Assembly: GCA_010015745.1 (NCBI GenBank)
Contig: ML978286.1
Location: forward strand, 19,187-83,186
From: Setomelanomma holmii
Lineage: Eukaryota > Ascomycota > Dothideomycetes > Pleosporales > Phaeosphaeriaceae
Direction of reading: 5' to 3'
Length of the DNA: 64,000 nucleotides
Shown here: one piece after another, positions 34,793 to 44,269 of the stretch
Layout: each line of letters opens with the position of its first letter
Position numbering within the stretch: position 1 is the first letter of the stretch
The notes under the pieces: generated by a model
What the model saw: the letters and a program-made list of their open reading frames with translations, nothing else
The model's database searches: none
What the model was told of the DNA's origin: nothing
Program-made: the position numbers and the translations under genes

Positions 34793-36615
34793 ATGGCCAG
34801 TGGCGTCGAAGTCGCTGGACTCGTCCTCTGCTCAATCTCTCTGATACTTGCAGGCCTGCAATTTTATGCCGAAGGTATAAATGTGACGAAGCGCTATGCG
34901 AAGTATCGAGAAGAATTCAGCAGCCTAGTCGTGGAGCTGAGGGCTGAGAACACACTTTACATCAACAGCATCAATATGCTACTAATTGGCGTTGTCGAAC
35001 GAGGGGAGATGGCCGTATTTCTTGCCGATCCGCAAGAAGCGCGATGGCAAGACCCTAAGTTTGATCGAAAGCTGAAGAAGCGGTTGGGTACCACCTTCGA
35101 CTCATATTTCGAGACTGTCGAACACCTGATGGGGACCACGGAGCGATTGAAGGAGCGACTAAAGCTAGATCCAACCGGGAAGGTGAGTTAGGCTTAACTT
35201 CCCAAGCTTGTAGTTTTCGTGACACTGACCGGCTTTCTAGCCGCAATTTACGGATGTCAACAAGTTCAAAGAGCACTACAAGAGGCTCAAATTCAGCCTC
35301 AACAAATCGTGCGTCGCTAGTCTCTGACCTTGTTTGCAACGAAACTGACTTGCGCTGTTGCAAAGGTTATAAATAGCTGATGGACCGATTAAGGCAAGCA
35401 AATCAACCACTCTATCGTATGACCGTCCAAACCTCTCATCTTGCTGTACACCAAGCCTCTTCAACAAGATGTCAGCAGGCTGTGCCCAACTATCGGATCA
35501 TAGAAGATCGAGCCGAAAGCTTCCATTCTGCCATAAGCAAAGGTTGGAAGTGTCCATGCCAGACGGATCACAGCATCAGTCTTCGATTGGAGTCACGCAC
35601 TGAGGAAGATAGGAGCGACGACGAAGACGGAGAAGACCCTATGCGTGATCCCTTCCGTATCATTTTGCAGTACGACCAACGCCATTCTCCAGATCCTAGC
35701 CAAGAAAAGCCATGGACGTGGGAAGGAGCCGATGTTCGAGTGAAATATGACCCTCAAGGAACGCCATCAATCGCAAATTGCGCTATGAATGCCACAAAGG
35801 GAGTGAAGTTTGCGAAGAAAGCCATCCCGAAGGCGGTGCAGGCGGCTCTTGATGCACAACCAAATTTACAGCCGATTCACGACCTGTGCTCAGCCATTAG
35901 CACCCTCCAGAAGCCTCAACCCGACGTGTGCTTTTCGCTGCTTGCAAATGAGATTGCAAAGCAAAAATATGGCGTTCTGCTGATCACTCCTTCGAAACAC
36001 CTTCCATCAGATATAGGCTCCTGGTCAATCTCGTCTCTCCGGATAGTCTTACATGATCCGCAGTTTGCACAGCAGGATCGCCTGAGACTAGCGGTGACAC
36101 TCGCTTCAAGCGTGTTGCAACTCCATGAGACTCCTTGGCTCGAAGAAAATTGGGGAAAGGACAGCATCTTTTTCATCAATCGACTGGACAAGACCCACTA
36201 TGACCAGCCTTTTGTCTGTAACCATTTCAACCAAAATACAGCGGCTCCGCCACCAAATTCGTCAAAGCAGATGAGCTGCATCATCCGCAACAAGACCCTT
36301 TACGCCCTTGGAGTCGCACTTATCGAGCTGTATTTCAGGAAACCAATATCGGAGTTGCATGAAGACATTGATGACCCTCAAAACACTGGCCACGAGCTGC
36401 TCGACCTCATAACAGAGTTTCAGACCGCCGATCGACTTGCTGAGGCGCTCCTTAGTGAGGCTGGCGCAAGATACAGCAATGCGGTGTGGCGATGCATACG
36501 TTGCGACTTCGACCAGCAAGCTAGCAGCCTGGAAGATGCGAGGTTCGTGAAGGCAGTGTACCAGGGCGTTGTGGCGCAGCTCCAGGAGAACTACGAGTAC
36601 TTGTTCCAGAATTGA
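34793..36615 (+). CDS. DUF7580-type fungal protein
   Basis: Exons 34793-35182, 35241 to about 35312, and about 35377-36615; about 566 aa. The start MASGVEVAGLVLCSISLILAGLQ and the following LADPQEARWQDPKFDRKLKKRL and KRLKFSLNKS segments are the standard opening of the DUF7580 family of filamentous fungi. The C-terminal domain has RNKTLYALGVALIELYFRKP, ADRLAEALLSEAG and YSNAVWRCIRCDF, a degenerate kinase-like lobe. The exon 2/3 junction is uncertain: the best donor (GTGCGT) brings an in-frame stop, whereas a GTCGCT donor with AAATAG acceptor keeps the frame. Function unknown; relatives often sit near NLR/HET-type genes. Confidence 0.7.
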
Positions 36616-36825
36616 CAGTTGCTACGCAAACATCGTAGGCGAACATGCTGGGCAAAGACGTTGTTCCCATTAAGATGCTTCCAAAACGTGGATGGATATG
36701 ACAGTCGCTGACAATAAAAGTATGCTTTCATGAGCGGATATTAGGCTGCAGAATGTATGTTGGCCGGTTAGTGATCTTGCCGCTGCCAGGCCAGTATGTT
36801 TTCTCTCTCCTTTCATGATGCCTGC

Positions 36826-36985
36826 TAGACTCCGCAACAAGCAATTAAGTGGGGCTCAGAAGGTCTGGCTTGACTTGATTGATTACCTATTTGAGCCTAG
36901 TAGCTGCCTATAGAGGCTTAATTCCTACCTAGATAGGTAAGTGGGTCTCTGAAGGTGAACGGATTGACTTGCTTGTTGCGGACTG
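36826..36985. mobile_element. MITE-like element inserted in a TPR-like gene
   Basis: 160 bp flanked by a perfect 10-bp direct repeat TGATGCCTGC (36816-36825 and 36986-36995), read as a target-site duplication. Near the ends are inverted TCCGCAACAAGCAA (36831-36844 and 36969-36982). The interior shares GATTGATTACC and TAGAGGCYTAAT with the element at 20157-20284. A 9-10 bp duplication is usual for Mutator-like (MULE) elements. Its insertion replaces the C terminus of the minus-strand gene at 36918-37460. Confidence 0.75.
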
Positions 36986-37460
36986 TGATGCCTGCATCGC
37001 CGGGCTGCAAGCTCAATGCACCATCGATGTGTCTCAGCGCCCTATCTGACGTCCCAGACTCGTGTTGCAAGCGCACCAAAAGTGCCAATCGATACCTTAG
37101 CTTTGCCAGATGCTGGATAGAAGGCGGAACCTCGAACCCCAGAATCCAGTGATCGCGTTTTAGTGCACGAGCGGCCATATCCAGTGAGTCTTCCGCCATC
37201 ATAGCGAACATAAAGGTCGCATCGGATGTCTGCATGTTGGAAAGCTGCACCTGGGCAATGTTCAGCCGTACGAGGAAGTATAGCTCGGCTAGCTGTGACA
37301 CAAATCGTTTACCACCACGCTCAACAGGTCTAGGCCACGAGCTCGACTCGAAGGCCTTGTCTATATCGACAGCCAGGTCTCGCCATACGAGGCAACCATT
37401 GTCCTTTTGGCTTTGCTTGAAGAATGCTGAGCCTTTGTCTTTCGCGGTTTCCGCGTCCAT
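36918..37460 (-). pseudogene. TPR-like gene, C terminus truncated by MITE
   Basis: Minus-strand frame from the likely start MDAETAKDKGSAFFKQSQ (ATG 37458-37460; an upstream Met at 37578-37580 is less likely). Helical pairs follow, including QLAELYFLVRLNIAQVQLSN and KLRYRLALLVRLQHESGTSD, then ALRHIDGALSLQPGDAGI, a TPR-like pattern. From GDAGI the reading enters the MITE and ends within it at 36918. Past the element the old frame resumes after one copy of the 10-bp repeat (GIMKGERKHTG..) and is open for about 40 further codons, so the gene existed before the insertion. Family not named. Confidence 0.55.
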
Positions 37461-37618
37461 GTTGATTCGGGCGACGATCCGCATGTGCAAACATCTGCAG
37501 ACGCTGGTGCTGCGACAGCTCAAGGCGGCAATCCGGGTACAAGTCTTGTGGACATATCCCACTTCTCCAATATGTCCCAAATATTCCTAATTTTTCCGCA
37601 GCCTTGCGACACTCAGGG

Positions 37619-38195
37619 CATGTCGGCAGCGGTCTTTATCGCCGGGTCAAATACTACGCTTGCAGCAACAAGAGTAGCGCTATTGATTTTATCAGTAATC
37701 CTCATGTCCTCGCAAAAGCGAGGGAATAAGTCGATCGTGTCGTTGGGACTGATCGTTCACCGAGCTTGTTCGACCGGCCAAAGTTGAGATACATCGAGTA
37801 CATCGTTGGCGACCATTATCTCCGGTTGGTATCCCGCAAAAGTCGATCGAGGTTGACATCTACGAAGGGATGTACATAGGGAAAGGCACGCTTGTGTACT
37901 ACAATATGTACGCACTTAGCAAGGATACATCTGTCTACGAGGATCCTGACATCTTCGAGCCCGAGCGATTTGTTTTTTGTATAAGAGGGAGGAAAAGGCG
38001 AGCCGTTCCTTGCCGCACCTTTCGGTTACGGACAGAGGATCTGTGTCGGTCGGCATTGGCACAAGCCAACGTCTTCTCAATGCTTGCAACCATCATCAGT
38101 ACGATGGACATTAGTGTGCCAATTGGAGCAGATGGAAAGCAATTGAAGCGGATCCTGTCGATGAGCTGAAGGCAAAGCTGGCGTCTTCTTCGTGA
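37619..38195 (+). pseudogene. Cytochrome P450 C-terminal fragment
   Basis: Pieces of a P450 in three frames. I-helix: AAVFIAGSNTTLAATRVALL. K-helix region: ISNPHVLAKARE-stop-VDRVVGTDRS, with TAA at 37727-37729, then DRPKLRYIEYIV. Then GTLVYYNMYALSKDTSVYED, PDIFEPERF, and the heme loop APFGYGQRICVGRH with its Cys. The tail AQANVFSMLATIISTMDI ends in another frame at VDELKAKLASSS. The N-terminal half is missing. Frameshifts, one nonsense codon and truncation make it non-functional. Similar P450s oxidise secondary metabolites in Dothideomycetes; the lost substrate is unknown. Confidence 0.85.
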
Positions 38196-38215
38196 ACTGA
38201 ATCGCGCCTGGTACT

Positions 38216-39954
38216 TCGAAGCTGTACATTGTCAACGCAGACAGGAGCAACGAACGCAAATTGCTGGGTAGTAAGTCAACGTTGGACTACCATGCTTCCT
38301 TTTCATCAGATGGGGACTGGATCACATTCACTACCGAGCGCAATGGCGACGGCAACTCTGTGAGCATTAAACTACATTATTGTAACACGAGACTCATCGA
38401 TGCAGGACAAATACCGCATCCACCCAGATGGTACTGGCCTCAGCAAGATCGTTGCAACCTCGTCTTTCGAAGACGCTGCCACAGTTTCTCCCGATGGTAA
38501 TAAAGTCGTGTATGTCTCGACGGCGAACAACTACAAGGCCAACGTTTGGGTGCTCGACCTGGCCAACGGCAGTTCTTCGATTTGATGAACACCATTACCG
38601 TGAGAGGAAACCGTAGCTTACCTGAAAGCTACCTTCGCCCTGCATGGTCACTTAATGGCGAGTGGATCGCATTCAGCTCGGATCGCAATACACAGTGGCG
38701 CGGCCACGGCAATGGCACTGTGTGGGAACATACCCAAGAACTTCCATATACGCTGTGCGCGCGAACGGTAGCGATTTCCATTAGATTGCGACGAAGTCGG
38801 GTTACTGCTTGGGCAGTCCCAAATGGTCTCCGGATGGCAAGCGAGTGCTCAATTATGATATGACCACAAAGAATACCTGGAGTGCGCATCGGCCGGAGTC
38901 GCTGCAGAGCGTGTCTAGTCACCTCGTCTCGGTCGACTTCGAGACTGTGACAGATCGTGTGGAGCACACAAGTGGCGCTGGCCTGAAGATGTTTCCTCAA
39001 TGGCTTGCGAACGGTACCATCGCATACTTGCTCAATAATACGGCGAATGAAGCACTTAGTTACCTCGCTAGCAACAGGAGCACATCTATTCCGAGATCCA
39101 TTTGCAGCCCTTCATGGTCGCCGGACGGTATCAAAGTCGTCTACGAGAAGGTTGACTTCACCGCGATTCGACCCATGGGCAATAAGCTGTACTCTTAGGA
39201 CGAGAATTGGGAATATCGCTTCACCGATGTCTTCCCACAGCTGTCTCGCCAATGCCAACTTGTGATCACGCAAAAGCAGCTCGGCAACAACAGCATCGTG
39301 ACCATGGATCCGGACCTAAGCAACGCGCACAACGTTTTTGACGTTTTCGTCACAGGCCAAGTCAATGCATCTCAAGTCGGGAAAGGCACCACGGGCGCAT
39401 TCCAATCAGCATGGAGTCCCGATGGCCAGTGGCTCGTCCTCGGTCTAGGCTCGTGGTTTCAATCACACGCCACGGGCAACGCATTGCTGTATTGCGTCAC
39501 TGCGAACGGAAGCTTCTTCGAGCAGCTCACCAACGGAAGCGTAAATACAGGCTTCCCTAGTTTCTCGAGCGACGGCACGAAGATCGTGTACAGAGTCTGG
39601 GGCAAGGAATATAGTTTGCGCATCATGGACCTCGCGACGCGCAGAGTGACCGTCTTGACAAACAGCACGAGCACGAACTACGATAACGTGCCGTCTTGGT
39701 CCCCGGAGGGGTCGAGAATCGCGTTTAGGCGACGCGTCAGCTATACGATATTCGACATTTGCACCATCAGACTAAATGGCACGGATTTGCAGGTCTTGAC
39801 GACGAGTGGCGGAAACGATGCGCACGCTGTGTGGACAGCTGATGGACGCATCTTGTATTCGACGGCCGAGTATGGGTTCAGAGACGAGGCGGCAATCTAT
39901 GACAACACGTCTCAGTCGTACAGACAGAGAGTGGTCATAAAAACTGACAAGTGA
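38216..39954 (+). pseudogene. TolB/PD40 WD40-like beta-propeller protein, degraded
   Basis: Repeated PD40 blades can be read across several frames: FSSDGDWITFTTERNGDG, VSPDGNKVVYVSTANNYK, NGEWIAFSSDRNTQW, GSPKWSPDGKRVLNYDMTT, SPSWSPDGIKVVYEKVDF, SAWSPDGQWLVLGLGSWFQ, FSSDGTKIVYRVWGKE, and SWSPEGSRIAFRRR. Lesions are a frameshift after LDLANG near 38570, TAG at 38782-38784 and TAG at 39196-39198 (between NKLYS and DENWEYR). The last intact stretch (39262-39954) is 230 codons. Family members are secreted or periplasmic-like propellers, in fungi sometimes fused to amidohydrolases. It directly follows the P450 relic. Confidence 0.8.
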
Positions 39955-40604
39955 GAGAAGAAATTGTTGGTAGACAGTATGTGGGAGGATTCGATGCCTT
40001 TGTATGTCCCATATGAGTTTTTGGACTAGACGGGAGGAGCAAGTGTCAGCTCGAGCCTCGTGGGGCGTATGATCAGCGGCTAAATTGGCCATTGCACCAA
40101 CCATCGTGGCTGCCACACCAAAACTGGAACACGATGTTTCGATGTCTAGTAACCCGGCCCATTTTTTTGTGTAAAAGGTTAATCAAGGAGACCAGCAATT
40201 TCGACTATAGCCTATCATCGTTGACTTATTCGCCGGCGTGGAATCACATTACACGCAATTGGCAGATCAGTAAAACAAGCTCCCATCACTCGGGCGGGCC
40301 GACGCGCTAGCCCGAACCGAGTGGAGGCGCGGGAACACAGGGGCTGAAATCGTTCGCATGGGTGGGTCAGCCGCACGCATCACGAAGGTCGAGAACCAGC
40401 CCAAGTATCAAAGGTGAGAACAGATATGAATGAGCGCTACCCTTCCTTTAGTTGCTTGGACTTCTTTTGAAGGATCTGAAAATACTTCACCGCACCAACC
40501 TTGAAAAGCGCCCAAATCACAACCTCCACCGTTCCGAAACCCTGCGTAAGGAGTGCACCACTCGCGGGCGTACACTGACACGCTCATCATTAACTTGAGC
40601 CAGT
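39955..40604. other. 650-bp gap
   Basis: No supported gene between the PD40 pseudogene and the peroxidase; probably the peroxidase promoter. Confidence 0.3.
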
Positions 40605-41423
40605 ATGTCGTCTCCAGAAGGCACGCCGCATGCAGATAATGTACCAGTCGGGAAGTACGTTTCAGCTGGATTAAGCGATCTACGGAGTCCATGCCCTATG
40701 ATCAATTGTCTCGCCAACCACGGCTACCTTCCACGAAACGGACAGAACATCACCGCACACCAGATGAGATCATCAATGAACCACACTGGTATATCTGCAG
40801 CACTCGCCACTGCGTTCGTCAATACTGTCTACAACGTGCACAAAGATACAGACTCCAGCTCCAACGTCGGCTTCTTTGTCCGCCTGTGGCGCATTGTTCG
40901 TGATCCATGGACACTTCTGGCCGGTTTCGGCATGCGCAAACCAGATCAGACAAATGGCGCAGGACAACCAATCCTAGACCTCGATCAACTTGCCCTACCA
41001 GGAGCCGTCGAACACGATATATCCCTAACACGACGAGACCACGCACAGACAGAGGGCAATTGCGCGAGACAAGAAGATCTCGTAAACGAGCTTCTGGCAT
41101 GCTCAGCGGATAAGAAGACTATCACGCGCGAAGACTTGGCTGCGTTACGTCGAAGAAGGATTGCGACGCAACGTGAGGATAATCCGGGGCTTAAGTACGG
41201 GCCGTTGCAGCATGAGATGTCGTGTGGTGAGATCGCGCTTATACTGGGCGTCCTTGGGGATGGGAAGAGTGCGCCGGTCGAGTTTGTTGAGCCGTTCTTG
41301 AAGGAAGAACGGCTGCCAATTCAGGAGGGGTGGGTGAAGCGAAGATGGTGGACGCTGGGGCCAGTCGAGTTGAAACTGATTGTGAATAAGGTGAAGGGTC
41401 TTATTGGATTACAGATCAAGTAA
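40605..41423 (+). CDS. Heme-thiolate peroxidase (chloroperoxidase/peroxygenase family)
   Basis: Single exon, 272 aa. The proximal heme motif is SPCPMINCLANHGYLPRNG (about residues 28-46, Cys about 30 as thiolate ligand), and the distal acid-base/metal motif is EHDISLTRRD (about 138-147). Both are complete. FGPL-like LKYGPLQHEMSCGEIALIL and a C-terminal GWVKRRWW segment are also family-like. There is no signal peptide, placing it with the short, possibly intracellular peroxygenases. These use H2O2 for oxyfunctionalisation of aromatics or fatty acids. It is intact although pseudogenes lie on both sides. Confidence 0.85.
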   Translation: MSSPEGTPHADNVPVGKYVSAGLSDLRSPCPMINCLANHGYLPRNGQNITAHQMRSSMNHTGISAALATAFVNTVYNVHKDTDSSSNVGFFVRLWRIVRDPWTLLAGFGMRKPDQTNGAGQPILDLDQLALPGAVEHDISLTRRDHAQTEGNCARQEDLVNELLACSADKKTITREDLAALRRRRIATQREDNPGLKYGPLQHEMSCGEIALILGVLGDGKSAPVEFVEPFLKEERLPIQEGWVKRRWWTLGPVELKLIVNKVKGLIGLQIK

Positions 41424-41454
41424 ACGCCGGTCCACTGAGCTAGATAACGCGCAA

Positions 41455-42219
41455 TTAGGCAGCCGAGTCCTGCCCGTCATCTCCGAATATCTTCTGGGCG
41501 AGGTCTCCATCTGCGCCTTCGCCAAATGGCAAGAAGATGGGTACTCCAAGCAATGCCATGGTTGTTACGGGTAGTATGAGTTTCAGTGCGTCGACCAAGT
41601 ACTGTATACCACCCTTCTTCTTCCGTACCATTGTCCCACCAGACGTGCTCTCCTCAGCGAGCTTCTTGGATAGCTCAGCGATCTTATGCTCAAGCGCGTC
41701 TCTTTCCGAGACTGAAATCTTATCCTCGTTTGCACGTACCAATGCGATGGCTTGGTCAAAATTCATTTGCTGCAGCATTGCTTCACGGTCTTCCACTGCT
41801 TTGCGCTCAAGTTCCTCGCGCATGTTATTGATGCGTACCTCGAATTGGGCATCAATTTTGCGGCGCTCTGCACGACGATCGTACCTCAGTTGTTCTTGTT
41901 GCTGACGGACCTTGCTCATTTCTTAGTCCAAATGCTCTTCGTGCTTGTTCAGGATCTTCTCCATCTCTTGGTCGCGTTCTGCCAACGCTTTCTTCATGTC
42001 ATCTTAGACCTTCTCCATCTTGTCTTTGTACTTTTGTTCGAGTCGTATCAGCAACTCATTCACGGCTTGTCCCGCTGCAGTATCGACGAAGGATTTGTTG
42101 TCGACGACAAGCTCTTGCTGAATCTGAAGTGTCACTTGGTCTTTCTCGATGACAGACCCAACAATATCGAGTGCATCTTTGTAACTGCGTGAGCAGTGTC
42201 GGTCGGAGGCTGTGATCAA
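41455..42219 (-). pseudogene. C-terminal part of a fungal P-loop GTPase-like coiled-coil protein
   Basis: One minus-strand frame with two internal TAA codons at 42004-42006 (after KYKDKMEKV) and 41923-41925 (after NKHEEHLD). It reads DIVGSVIEKDQVTLQIQQEL, a long charged coiled coil (DDMKKALAERDQEMEKILNK, RRKIDAQFEVRINNMREELE), then a hydrophobic C-terminal segment (DALKLILPVTTMALLGVPIF). This is the tail of fungal AIG1/MMR_HSR1-like GTPases; the G domain itself is absent upstream. Both stops are TAA where Gln (CAA) would fit the coiled coil, as expected from C-to-T change. Confidence 0.65.
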
Positions 42220-42230
42220 CGATTGTATTG

Positions 42231-43675
42231 CTATCTGTTGTCGTGTTGTGATTGTGATGTTCCAGGAGCTCTCGGCTCAGAGGTAAGTGCACTTGCCCAT
42301 AGGGCAGTGCCTACTACAATAGGATAACATGTGACTTCAGCCACGTGGTTACAATCTTTCTGGTCGATCAGTACTAAGATCGGTGCTCCATCAAGCAGTG
42401 CGGGATCTTCTTCCAGTTCCCCGCTATGGAATCGATGTCTTTCTAAGAAAAGGTTCTGACAATCGAACTTTGGGCCTACCTCTTGATCGATCATAGAGAG
42501 GGCCACGATCAGGACCTTTTGAGTCCATAAAGAAAACGCAAGATTTGCCGCGTCAAGTACTATCCGGTTCAAATTATCCTTGACGTCTGGAAGCTCGGAA
42601 CGCTGTAGAAGCGGTCGAATTCCTGAACATAGGAAGCTGGAGCAGAACCTATCAGCATGGACTGCCCTCACTCTAGCTGACTTTACGCGCCTCGCAAGCC
42701 TTGCGCCCTGAGTTGCTGTGTTCTCAACTGAAGTCTCCGATCGGTCCCGCGGTTCAAATTGATGGAGTGTTTGGACTCTGCAGGTAATAGCCTCGTGTGA
42801 GCTGCCTTCTCGCTGTCAAAATTCGAAATTCGAGTGGATTAGGATAACATACATGCGTAAAACTCATCGCACATATTGTGCATTGCTTGTGGAAGGTCTC
42901 GGGTAGTGGATTGACTGCTCTCAACACTATTACCAGGCTCTCTCCGCTCGTCGTCTAAGCCAAAAAACGGGTGCTCGAATATGTCGAAGTGTATCTTGTG
43001 GGCTAGAAAAGCTTGTACAAGTACCCAGGTTTTGTCGTTGGCAAGTATCGCTATGAGTTCACGTTCAGATGCGATGATCGTGATCTCTTTCAAGGCTTCC
43101 AACACTTGATTGATGGCTGTCGTCGATAGGTTTCCCCAAGTCTCTCTGACATAGTCGACACTGTTTATTTTGGCCCACTCCTTGATCGAGCTTTCCAGTG
43201 CTTTGAGCTTATACCTGACATCATCCATGCAATCGGGTTTCCAGTCAGGCGACTCAAAATGCTGAAAGGCGTGTTCTTGGATGTTTCTTGTACTGCTTCT
43301 CAAGGTTGCGCACTCGTCTTCTAGATGTGATATTTGCTCTTGAGCTAGTCCCAATTGATGCTGACACTCTTGCACTAGCACTTGCAACTGTTGTATTTCC
43401 TGACAGTTGCACGTTGCTTCAGTACCAGCCTCGAAATTATGTCCTGACGTCTTCTTGCCCGCTGCTGGAGTCATACTTGGTCCAAATGGAGTTTTGTGCA
43501 TCGTCTGCTTGCTCGTGGTGCGAGAAAAGGGGTATTCCAGCAGCGTAGTAATGCTGGCTTTCGATTGATATTGATATTTGTGAGTCGGGTGTTTTTGAAC
43601 TGCCAATCTCATGCTGCTACAGCGTTCAGTGTAATTTCTATGGGGAATATCGATGCGCGCCACGTACATGTTCAA
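42231..43675 (-). CDS. Coiled-coil hypothetical protein of a common Pezizomycotina family
   Basis: Two exons on the minus strand: about 42853-43675 and 42231 to about 42780. The start is uncertain (M1, M22 or M59). Exon 1 holds a coiled coil (QQLQVLVQECQHQLGLAQEQ, QISHLEDECATLR) and a conserved segment DDVRYKLKALESSIKEWA followed by VLVQAFLAHKIHFDIFEHP. Exon 2 has the family tail ANLAFSLWTQKVLIVALSMI and DGAPILVLIDQKDC. At the junction, the obvious donor GCAT|GTATGT with acceptor CTGCAG gives a stop, while donor AT|GTTATC keeps the frame. Function is unknown; it may be intact or recently damaged. Confidence 0.55.
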
Positions 43676-44269
43676 ACGACTCGTTCGAGAACCGACCCGG
43701 CGCAGATCTCACAGTGTTTTCGCGTCTCAACCTATTAGAGTGCATGCCAACTTGATCTGTCATAAAGGCAGACTCTTTTCGAAGCAAGCGTTCGCAGAGT
43801 AGTTTTACAGGTAAAAGTATGCTCTTGTTGCGACAAGGCATCAAGATTCGCCAAATTTCGCACCCAGATAAGCAAAGGTGTAGCCGCATCAGACCAAGGC
43901 TGGCGCAGGGCAACAGCGTCTCAGCCCTCCTGCAGGCTCGTATTTCTCAGGCTCCAGCATTCGATTCCGCCTAGGCTGGAACTTCCAAGGAAAAGCACTG
44001 TGTTCGAGGTCATTCGGTGGCAATATTGTTCATTCAGCCTGTTTTCAACCGCACATGGTTTGCTTATCGTTAGGATGCTGCCTAGGCCCATAATTCACTC
44101 GCTTCCAAAGAAGCAATCAGTCTTGCTTACAATGTACTGTATCTATCAGTACCCGATTCCTGATTGTACTTTAAATCTGCAGAGAAGGCAGACGTCTATC
44201 CTAATGTCGCACAGATCTTTGAGGTTGAGGCGACAAGTGCAGCGGATTGGTAGCGATGCTGTGGACACG
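43676..44269. other. 600-bp gap
   Basis: No gene supported between the coiled-coil gene and the Hsp70-like pseudogene (divergent starts). Confidence 0.3.
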
